Shown piece after piece: positions 1 to 5,297 of a DNA stretch of 5,956 nucleotides. Below the pieces are notes generated by a model. That model saw only the letters and a program-made list of their open reading frames with translations. It was not told the DNA's origin and ran no database searches. The translations under genes were made by a program, and so were the position numbers. How positions within the stretch are numbered: position 1 is the stretch's first letter; every line of letters begins with the position of its first letter. This stretch comes from Rhizobium sp. LCM 4573 (lineage in GTDB: Bacteria; Pseudomonadota; Alphaproteobacteria; Rhizobiales; Rhizobiaceae). Location: contig NZ_MDDW01000013.1 of the NCBI RefSeq assembly GCF_001854865.1, forward strand, positions 98,689-104,644. The letters run 5' to 3'.

Positions 1-115
1 CCGGCTCGATTTTCCCCTCCTCCAGATCCGCAGGCGAGACAAGGCGGATGGTGCGGGCGGCATTGCCCGCTTCGGCGAACGGCGAGGGTCTTTCGATATA
101 TTGATAGGGGGTCAT
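1..115 (-). CDS. N-terminal fragment of an unidentified protein, possibly M17 leucyl aminopeptidase family
   Basis: Only the first 38 codons are in the window; the gene runs off the left edge. It begins with ATG (complement of 113-115) and the frame stays open, giving a start MTPYQYIERPSPF and ending at ...EEGKIEP. A good Shine-Dalgarno, GAAGG (complement of 121-125), lies 5 nt upstream, which supports this start. No signal peptide or membrane segment is visible. The opening, with its YxxIERPSPF pattern, resembles from memory the N-terminus of leucyl aminopeptidase family (M17) proteins of rhizobia, but 38 residues hold no catalytic or metal-binding motif, so the product name is a guess. It is transcribed divergently from tadD across a 150-bp gap. 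That a gene starts here is fairly secure; what it encodes is not. Confidence 0.5.
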   Translation of the reverse strand, partial: MTPYQYIERPSPFAEAGNAARTIRLVSPADLEEGKIEP

Positions 116-149
116 GGAAGCCTTCGGAAAGGTATCTGGAAAGAGTGGC

Positions 150-164
150 TTAACGGTCTGTTAG
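150..164 (+). promoter_or_regulatory. Candidate CtrA-binding site (TTAA-N7-TTAG)
   Basis: The sequence TTAACGGTCTGTTAG fits the CtrA consensus TTAA-N7-TTAA at seven of the eight fixed bases; the last A is G. A further TTAAC follows at 167-171. CtrA is the essential cell-cycle response regulator of alphaproteobacteria and controls pilus genes such as pilA in Caulobacter. The site lies about 100 bp before tadD and 35 bp before the left-hand gene's start codon, so it could act on either. Short AT-rich matches of this kind also occur by chance, and no binding evidence is available. Confidence 0.3.
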
Positions 165-173
165 GGTTAACAG
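158..173. repeat. Small inverted repeat CTGTTA-GGGT-TAACAG in the divergent promoter region
   Basis: Two perfect 6-bp arms (158-163 and 168-173) flank a 4-bp spacer. The repeat overlaps the right half of the CtrA-like site and the GTTAAC palindrome at 166-171. Two-fold symmetry in a divergent intergenic region is typical of an operator for a dimeric regulator, but the arms are short. It has no T-tract and is not a terminator. Confidence 0.3.
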
Positions 174-265
174 TTTATTGCTGAGGGCAAGATTGCGCCA
201 GATGCCTCCGAAGATTTCCGACGGCGGCGGCAGGCATCGGCGCCGGGGGTTTCGGGGATCACGTC

Positions 266-1135
266 ATGACTGGTTCAGTCCATTCCGCCTTCCGCAAGGT
301 CCGGCTTGCGGACCTTGCCTGTATCGGCCTGCTGGCGGTCGTGCTTGCAGGCTGCTCCAGCACGAGGAAACAGCATCCCGACAACGTGACGACCGGTTCA
401 ATCCCGCAATTCTCCGGCTCGTTCGAAACCATGAATGCCGCCGAACTTGCAGGTACGGAGAAGGCGATCGGGGCTGCCTACGACCGCAATCCCAAGGACA
501 AGACGACCGGCCTGCGCTACGCCAATGTGCTGCGCATGACCGGCAAGAACGCCCAGGCGCTTGCCGTGATGCAGCAGGTCGCGATAGCTCATCCAGCCGA
601 TCGCGACGTGCTCGCGGCCTATGGCAAGGCACAGGCGGCGGCCGGCCAGCTCGAACAGGCGCTTGCGACCATCACCCGTGCCCAGACGCCGGACCGCCCG
701 GACTGGCGGCTCTATTCCGCCGAGGGTGCGGTGCTCGATCAGCTCGGTCGATCGGAAGAGGCGCGCCGGAAATACCGCATGGCGCTCGATGCCCAGCCGA
801 ACGAACCGAGCGTGATGTCCAATCTCGGCATGTCCTACGTGCTGAGCGGAGATCTCCGCACGGCGGAAACCTATATGCGTTCGGCCGCACAGCAGCCGGC
901 TGCCGACAGCCGTGTGCGGCAGAACCTCGCCCTGGTCGTGGGGCTGCAGGGCCGCTTCGCCGAAGCCGAACAGATCGCTCGGCGCGAACTTTCTCAACAG
1001 CAGGCCGATGCCAATATCAAGTATTTGCGCGGCATGCTCTCCCAGCAGAATTCCTGGGCAAAGCTCGCAGAGAAGGAAAAATCCAAACCATCAAGTGCCG
1101 ATCGCATCGCGTCGTTCGAAATTCGCCGCAATTGA
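266..1135 (+). CDS. tadD: Tad pilus assembly lipoprotein TadD (tetratricopeptide repeat protein)
   Basis: Encodes 289 aa. The N-terminus is a lipoprotein signal: basic start (R10, K11, R13), hydrophobic stretch about 17-28, and lipobox LAGC with the lipidated cysteine at C30. Serine follows the cysteine, and there is no Asp retention signal. Residues about 79-243 form roughly four to five tetratricopeptide repeats, with clear units near 79-112, 147-180 (GAVLDQLGRSEEARRKY) and 181-214 (SNLGMSYVLSGDLRTAETY). TadD proteins of the Tad/Flp system are TPR lipoproteins of about this length, thought to help assemble or stabilise the outer-membrane secretin. The ATG has a Shine-Dalgarno (GGGGA, 7 nt away). 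The gene lies opposite to and facing cpaE-cpaF-tadB-tadC, so it is probably transcribed separately from the main operon, and the phosphatase gene follows after 47 bp. The TPR lipoprotein call is strong; the name TadD rests on architecture and neighbourhood. Confidence 0.88.
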   Translation: MTGSVHSAFRKVRLADLACIGLLAVVLAGCSSTRKQHPDNVTTGSIPQFSGSFETMNAAELAGTEKAIGAAYDRNPKDKTTGLRYANVLRMTGKNAQALAVMQQVAIAHPADRDVLAAYGKAQAAAGQLEQALATITRAQTPDRPDWRLYSAEGAVLDQLGRSEEARRKYRMALDAQPNEPSVMSNLGMSYVLSGDLRTAETYMRSAAQQPAADSRVRQNLALVVGLQGRFAEAEQIARRELSQQQADANIKYLRGMLSQQNSWAKLAEKEKSKPSSADRIASFEIRRN

Positions 1136-1182
1136 GCTTAGAGGATCGCCGAACAACAGGCTCTCTTCAAGGAATAGGGGCT

Positions 1183-1740
1183 ATGCGTCGGTTCTTCAAA
1201 CGGGCGGGAATGGTGGCCGGCGTAAGCCTGCTTTCGATCGGCTGCTATCTCGGCTTCCTGCATACCACCGGAAATTTCCACGAAGTCATCGCCGGTGAAC
1301 TCTACCGCTCGGCCCAACCGACGGCGGCCCAGCTCGATAGCTATATCAGGCAATATGGCATCAAGACCGTCATCAACCTGCGCGGAGAAAGCCGGCAGGG
1401 CTGGTACAGCGACGAACTCGACGTCAGCCAGCGCCTCGGCGTCCAGCACATCGATTTCCGCATGTCGGCGCGCCGCGAGCTCACCACGGAGCAAAGCGAA
1501 AGGCTGATCGCGCTCCTACGCGATGCGCCGAAGCCCATTCTCATCCACTGCCAGGCCGGGGCTGACCGTACCGGGCTTGCTTCCGTCATCTATCTCCAGC
1601 AGATCGCCAATGTGGACGAAGAAACCGCCGAATGGCAGTTGTCGCTCCTATACGGGCACGTCGGGCTGCCTTTCCTCGGCGTCTATGCGATGGACGAGAC
1701 TTGGGAGGGACTTGAAAAGATCTTCGGCCTGCCGAGCTGA
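1183..1740 (+). CDS. Membrane-anchored tyrosine/dual-specificity phosphatase family protein
   Basis: Encodes 185 aa. Catalytic signature HCQAGADRTGL gives the CX5R loop of cysteine-dependent phosphatases, with nucleophile C123 and phosphate-binding R129. Upstream features of bacterial DSP-like phosphatases are also present: ELYRSAQP (39-46), the strand GIKTVINLRGE (59-69), and HIDFRMSA (89-96), where D91 is a candidate general acid. A basic N-terminus (MRRFFKR) and a hydrophobic segment at about 9-27 suggest an inner-membrane anchor or uncleaved signal, placing the catalytic domain probably in the periplasm. The start at 1183 is chosen because AAGGA (1169-1173) lies 9 nt upstream and the TM segment follows at once; the same frame is open back to 178, but that part overlaps tadD. 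It lies 47 bp after tadD and is likely co-transcribed with it. The substrate is unknown; phosphoprotein, phosphoinositide-like or other phosphoester substrates are possible. Confidence 0.85.
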   Translation: MRRFFKRAGMVAGVSLLSIGCYLGFLHTTGNFHEVIAGELYRSAQPTAAQLDSYIRQYGIKTVINLRGESRQGWYSDELDVSQRLGVQHIDFRMSARRELTTEQSERLIALLRDAPKPILIHCQAGADRTGLASVIYLQQIANVDEETAEWQLSLLYGHVGLPFLGVYAMDETWEGLEKIFGLPS

Positions 1741-1761
1741 GCGGCTTTAAAACCGGTCAGC
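1736..1761. terminator. Imperfect hairpin across the convergent gene ends, possible bidirectional terminator
   Basis: Arms 1736-1744 (GCTGAGCGG) and 1753-1761 (CCGGTCAGC) pair in eight of nine positions (a G-G mismatch at 1741/1756) around an 8-base loop, CTTTAAAA. The phosphatase stop TGA (1738-1740) is in the left arm and the tadC stop TAA (complement of 1747-1749) is in the loop. The symmetry would allow a hairpin in either transcript. There is no T-tract after either arm, so it is not a classical intrinsic terminator. Confidence 0.35.
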
Positions 1762-2727
1762 GACCTGAATGCCGGCCGGACCGAGGATGACGGCGACAAG
1801 AACCGGAAGGAAGAACAGGATCATCGGAATGGTGAGTTTCGGCGGAAGGGCAGCAGCCTTCTTTTCGGCCTCGTTCATGCGTTCGTCGCGCCCTTCCTGG
1901 GCCAGCACCCGAAGCGCCTGGGCGATCGGCGTGCCGTAACGCTCCGCCTGGATAAGCGCCTGGGTAACGCTTTTCACGATTTCGAGCTGGGTGCGGTTGC
2001 CGAGATTTTCCAGCGCAGTGCGCCGATCCTGCAGGAAGGAAAGTTCCGCCGTCGTCAGCACCATTTCCTCGGCCAGCGGCGGCGATTGATGCGCCATCTC
2101 CTCCGCCACCCGGCGCATGGCCGCCTCCATCGAGACGCCGGATTCGACACAGATGAGCATCAGGTCGAGCGCATCCGGCCAGGCGCGCTTGATCGAAAGC
2201 TGGCGCTTGTTCATACGGTTGGTGACGATGATGTTCGGCAGATAGAAGCCGACATAGGCAAAACCGATTGCCGCCAGCAGGCGAATGGGAAAAGGGCGCC
2301 CTTCGAGATTTCCGAGAACGAAAATCCAGGTCACCGCCACTGCCAGAAACAGGAAAGGCAGAAGGAAGCGCGCCGCGAGGAAGATGTTGAGCGCGTTCTG
2401 TGAGCGCAGGCCCGCCGCTCTCAGCCGGTTGACCGTGTTCTCGTCGACCAGTGCCTGACGCAGGTTGAAGCGCTCGACGATCTGACGGGCCGACCGGTTG
2501 TTTTGGGTGCGTAGCGAGGCCCTGGACTGTTCGGCGCTCATCCGCTCCCGCTCCCGCGCACGGATCTGCTCGCGCTCGGTGGAAACCGCCCTCATGCGTT
2601 TTTCGAGGTTGCCGCGCTCCAGAAGCGGGCTCGCCAGCGTGTAAAGCGTGGCAAACACCGCCACCGCCACGAGCACGGCCAGAAGTATTGCCGGATCGGT
2701 CAATGTCGCGGCGAGGTCCTTCGTCAC
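1747..2727 (-). CDS. tadC: Tad pilus inner-membrane platform protein TadC (type II secretion F family)
   Basis: Encodes 326 aa. Membrane segments are predicted by eye at about 13-31, 118-138, 148-166 and 299-317, with a T2SSF-type cytoplasmic helical domain between the last two at about 180-295 (WPDALDLMLICVESGVSMEAA at the front, ALIQAERYGTPIAQALRVLA at the back). A charged segment at 38-66 with a run of alternating Arg/Glu (RARERERM) follows the first membrane helix. TadC pairs with TadB as the GspF-like platform on which the CpaF ATPase acts. The start codon is GTG (complement of 2725-2727), chosen because GAGGA lies 7 nt upstream and because the next Met (45) would lose the first membrane helix. 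It is the last gene of the minus-strand operon, 10 bp after tadB, and ends 6 bp from the convergent phosphatase gene. Assignment as TadC rather than TadB rests on its position after tadB and overall length. Confidence 0.93.
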   Translation of the reverse strand: MTKDLAATLTDPAILLAVLVAVAVFATLYTLASPLLERGNLEKRMRAVSTEREQIRARERERMSAEQSRASLRTQNNRSARQIVERFNLRQALVDENTVNRLRAAGLRSQNALNIFLAARFLLPFLFLAVAVTWIFVLGNLEGRPFPIRLLAAIGFAYVGFYLPNIIVTNRMNKRQLSIKRAWPDALDLMLICVESGVSMEAAMRRVAEEMAHQSPPLAEEMVLTTAELSFLQDRRTALENLGNRTQLEIVKSVTQALIQAERYGTPIAQALRVLAQEGRDERMNEAEKKAAALPPKLTIPMILFFLPVLVAVILGPAGIQVADRF

Positions 2728-2734
2728 ACGAGCT

Positions 2735-2739
2735 TCCTC
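2735..2739 (-). promoter_or_regulatory. tadC ribosome binding site overlapping the tadB stop codon
   Basis: GAGGA (reading the minus strand) starts inside the tadB stop TGA (complement of 2738-2740) and lies 7 nt before the tadC GTG. It decides the non-ATG start of tadC. Ribosomes finishing tadB would stop on this site, which suggests coupled translation and matched amounts of the two platform proteins. Confidence 0.7.
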
Positions 2740-3751
2740 ATATCTCGAAGTTGATCATGTTGCGCATGACGAGAATGCCTATGGACATCCAGATTGCAGA
2801 GAACACCAGGATGATGTGGCCGCGCGCATCGGTGAACAGCACCATCATGTAATCGGGCGACGTGAGATAGACGAGCAGCGAAACGATGAAGGGCAGAGCG
2901 CCGATGATGACCGCGGAAGCCTTCGCCTCCATGGAGAGCGCGCTGACCTTGGCTTTCATCTTGCGGCGCTCGCGCAGTACTTTCGCCAGATTGCCAAGAG
3001 CCTCGGAGAGGTTGCCTCCGGCCTGGCTCTGGATGGAGATGACGAGCGAGAAGAAGTTGACTTCCGGCAGCGGCATGGTCTGCATCATACGCGCGCAGGC
3101 CTCCGGAACGCTCAAGCCGACCTGCTGGGATTCCACCACCCGCCGGAATTCGCCCTTCACGGGCTCCTGCCCATCGGAAGCGATCAGACGGAGCGCATCG
3201 TTGAGCGGCAGGCCGGATTTGATCGAGCGGACCATGACGTCGAGAGCGTTCGGAAATTCCTCGAGGAACTTCTTCTGCCGCTTCTTGATCAGGAAATTCA
3301 CCATCCAGCGCGGCAGACCGGCGGCGGCCGCGAAACCCGCTCCAAGAGCGCCCAATAACGGCATGCCGCTCAATAGCGCCAGCAGGAACAACGCGAGGCC
3401 GAAAACGATGCTCAGCATATAGAAACGGCCGGGCGAAAGCGTGATGCCTGTCTGGCCGAGCTTCGCCTTGAGGCTCCCGTCTCCCAGCTTGCGGGACTTC
3501 TCTTCCTGCTTCTTCTCCAGATCCTTGAGGGAATCCTGCAGCGACTTGCGTCGCTTGGAGAGTTCCTGGACGCGATCACGTGCCGCTTTCACCTTGGTGA
3601 GATCGGTCTCGGCGGACTTGACGCGGCTCAAGCGAGCGTCTGTCTTCTTTTCCACCTCGATGCGGGAGAAAAGCAGCCCATAGCACATCCCGCCGGCAGC
3701 GACCGCCACCAGTGCAATGATTGCAAGGACTGTCATGTCGAGCCCGAACAT
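2738..3751 (-). CDS. tadB: Tad pilus inner-membrane platform protein TadB (type II secretion F family)
   Basis: Encodes 337 aa. A membrane helix at about 7-28 is followed by a long charged, probably coiled-coil region at about 32-90 rich in Lys, Glu, Arg and Asp. Two hydrophobic segments come next at about 110-128 and 130-148, then a T2SSF domain at about 162-275 with the typical FPNALDVMVRSIKSGLPLNDAL opening (166-187, broken here as FPNALDVMVRS and IKSGLPLNDAL) and the GGNLSEALGNLAKVLRERR back half (245-263). Two closing membrane segments lie at about 279-296 and 312-330. TadB and TadC together form the inner-membrane platform for Flp pilus polymerisation by CpaF. The ATG (complement of 3749-3751) has AGGAG 10 nt upstream, overlapping the cpaF stop; M6 is an alternative start. 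Gaps are 13 bp to cpaF and 10 bp to tadC, so it is firmly within one operon. Confidence 0.94.
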   Translation of the reverse strand: MFGLDMTVLAIIALVAVAAGGMCYGLLFSRIEVEKKTDARLSRVKSAETDLTKVKAARDRVQELSKRRKSLQDSLKDLEKKQEEKSRKLGDGSLKAKLGQTGITLSPGRFYMLSIVFGLALFLLALLSGMPLLGALGAGFAAAAGLPRWMVNFLIKKRQKKFLEEFPNALDVMVRSIKSGLPLNDALRLIASDGQEPVKGEFRRVVESQQVGLSVPEACARMMQTMPLPEVNFFSLVISIQSQAGGNLSEALGNLAKVLRERRKMKAKVSALSMEAKASAVIIGALPFIVSLLVYLTSPDYMMVLFTDARGHIILVFSAIWMSIGILVMRNMINFEI

Positions 3752-3761
3752 CTCACTTCAG

Positions 3762-3766
3762 CTCCT
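3762..3766 (-). promoter_or_regulatory. tadB ribosome binding site overlapping the cpaF stop codon
   Basis: AGGAG on the minus strand shares its first two bases with the cpaF stop TAG (complement of 3765-3767) and stands 10 nt before the tadB ATG. The spacing is slightly long. Together with the same layout at tadB-tadC it suggests translational coupling down the operon. Confidence 0.6.
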
Positions 3767-5264
3767 AATCAGAGGACTTTTCCATTGCATCCAGCGCCGC
3801 CGCCAGGCGTCGCTCCTCGTTGTAGTAGCGGGCACGTTCCCAGAAATGCGGCTTGGCGATACCGGTGGACACGTGCTGGCCGATAATGCGCCCATTGGCG
3901 TCTTCCCCATGGATTTCATAGCGCATCAGATCCTGGGTGAGGATCACATCGCCTTCCATTCCGACCACCTCGGTGATCCGGGTGATGCGACGCGAGCCGT
4001 CCCTCAGACGGGCCGCCTGGATTATGACATCGACGGAGCCGGAAATGATCTCGCGCACGGTCTTGGCTGGCAGGCTGAAGCCGCCCATGGCGATCATCGA
4101 TTCGATGCGGCTTAAACATTCGCGCGGCGAGTTGGCGTGGATCGTGCCCATCGAGCCGTCGTGGCCGGTGTTCATCGCCTGCAGAAGGTCAAATACCTCC
4201 GGTCCGCGCACCTCACCGACGACGATGCGCTCGGGGCGCATACGCAGGCAGTTTCTCACAAGGTCGCGCATGGTGATCTCGCCCTCGCCCTCGATATTCG
4301 GCGGGCGGGTTTCGAGACGCACCACATGCGGCTGCTGAAGCTGCAGTTCGGCAGTGTCTTCGCAGGTGATGACCCGTTCGTCTGTATCGATATAGCGGGT
4401 CAGGCAATTGAGCAGCGTCGTCTTGCCGGAGCCCGTGCCGCCCGAGATCACGACATTGCAGCGCACCCGGCCGATGATCTGCAGCAGGATCGCGCCTTCC
4501 GGTGTGATGGCACCGAACTTCACGAGCTGCTCGAGGGTGAGCTTGTCCTTCTTGAACTTGCGGATGGTGAGCGCCGGTCCATCAAGCGCCAGCGGTGGCG
4601 CGATCACGTTGACGCGCGAGCCGTCGGGCAAGCGCGCATCGCAGATCGGTGAGGATTCATCCACCCGGCGGCCGACCTGGCTGACGATCCGCTGGCATAT
4701 GGAGAGCAGTTGCGCGTTGTCGCGAAAGCGGATGTCGGACTCGATCGTCTTGCCGCCGACTTCGATGAAGGTCTGGCCCGCGCCGTTCACCATGATGTCG
4801 GCGATGTCATCCCGGGCAAGCAGGGGCTCGAGCGGCCCGTACCCAAGCACGTCGTTGCAGATATCCTCGAGCAGTTCCTCCTGCTCGGAAATCGACATCG
4901 CGAAATTCTTGATGGTGATGATGTCGTTGACGATATCGCGGATTTCCTCGCGCGCGCTTTCGGCGTCCAGCTTTGCGAGCTGCGAGAGGTCGATCGTGTC
5001 GATCAGCGCGGAAAAGACCTGGCTTTTCGTATCGTAATACTGCTCGGTGCGTGCCGGACGCTTGCGCGGGGCACCCGCGGATGGGCTAAGCGGCGGGGGC
5101 ATCACGGCCTGACGCTGGCCGTGCTGCTCCTCCAGGGGATCGGAAAAGATTTCGGGAGCGGCAGACCTGCCCGAAGACGATGCCGAGGCCGACGCAACAG
5201 GCGGCGGCGCAGGAGCAGCGGTGCCGCCCTTTCCGTATCCGTCAGTTCCACGTTTTCCAAACAT
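3765..5264 (-). CDS. cpaF: Tad/Flp pilus assembly ATPase CpaF (TadA)
   Basis: Encodes 499 aa of the type II/IV secretion ATPase superfamily. Residues 1-75 are low-complexity (Ala, Pro, Ser, Gly) and probably disordered. About 77-140 is a helical bundle, and 141-240 is the N-terminal PAS-like domain ([23 protein letters not shown]). The ATPase core shows Walker [10 protein letters not shown] (275-283, K281), Asp box CEDTAEL (301-307), Walker [10 protein letters not shown] with E351, and His box [11 protein letters not shown] (368-378). All key residues are present, so it should be an active hexameric ATPase at the cytoplasmic face of the inner membrane, driving pilin polymerisation with TadB/TadC. 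The ATG (complement of 5262-5264) sits 33 bp after cpaE. Its Shine-Dalgarno is weaker than those downstream: GGA at 7 nt, or GAAGG at 12 nt. Context and length fit CpaF rather than VirB11, which is shorter. Confidence 0.97.
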   Translation of the reverse strand: MFGKRGTDGYGKGGTAAPAPPPVASASASSSGRSAAPEIFSDPLEEQHGQRQAVMPPPLSPSAGAPRKRPARTEQYYDTKSQVFSALIDTIDLSQLAKLDAESAREEIRDIVNDIITIKNFAMSISEQEELLEDICNDVLGYGPLEPLLARDDIADIMVNGAGQTFIEVGGKTIESDIRFRDNAQLLSICQRIVSQVGRRVDESSPICDARLPDGSRVNVIAPPLALDGPALTIRKFKKDKLTLEQLVKFGAITPEGAILLQIIGRVRCNVVISGGTGSGKTTLLNCLTRYIDTDERVITCEDTAELQLQQPHVVRLETRPPNIEGEGEITMRDLVRNCLRMRPERIVVGEVRGPEVFDLLQAMNTGHDGSMGTIHANSPRECLSRIESMIAMGGFSLPAKTVREIISGSVDVIIQAARLRDGSRRITRITEVVGMEGDVILTQDLMRYEIHGEDANGRIIGQHVSTGIAKPHFWERARYYNEERRLAAALDAMEKSSD

Positions 5265-5297
5265 CGGTCTATCCAGCCTTCACCGAAACAGGTGGGA

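Larger units (their letters stand above)
116..265. promoter_or_regulatory. Divergent intergenic region, presumed promoters for the left-hand gene and tadD
   Basis: This 150-bp gap separates two divergent genes, so promoters for both should lie here. It contains a distinctly AT-richer patch at about 149-180 inside otherwise GC-rich DNA, the usual look of a promoter. CTTAAC at 149-154 matches five of six bases of the alphaproteobacterial -35 element CTTGAC, but the -10 candidates 16-19 bp downstream (around 172-179, such as TTTATT) are weak. The tadD Shine-Dalgarno GGGGA (254-258) is 7 nt before its ATG. No transcription start can be fixed by eye. Confidence 0.5.

Noticed and set aside
398..997. 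A 199-codon minus-strand open frame antisense to tadD.
   Set aside because: It lies wholly within a well-supported TPR gene, and its composition is that of a shadow frame with no recognisable domain.
178..1182. An open plus-strand frame that extends the phosphatase upstream by about 335 codons from a TTG at 178.
   Set aside because: It overlaps tadD in another frame, its translation is Arg/Gly/Ala-rich and without domain sense, and the phosphatase has its own ATG with a good Shine-Dalgarno at 1169-1173. It is a by-product of GC-rich codon use, not a fusion.
2538..2575. Short near-repeat of CGCTCC units in tadC.
   Set aside because: It encodes the alternating Arg/Glu run of the charged segment; only two to three imperfect units, so it is explained by the protein and is not a notable tandem repeat.
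2648..3422. Overlapping plus-strand open frames (236 and 178 codons) antisense to tadB and the start of tadC.
   Set aside because: Their His/Asp/Arg- or Ser/Arg-rich translations look like antisense frames of the genuine membrane proteins, with no domain and no supported start.
4137..5037. Plus-strand open frames (171 and 209 codons) antisense to cpaF.
   Set aside because: cpaF has all of its ATPase motifs in the opposite strand; the antisense translations show no family features.
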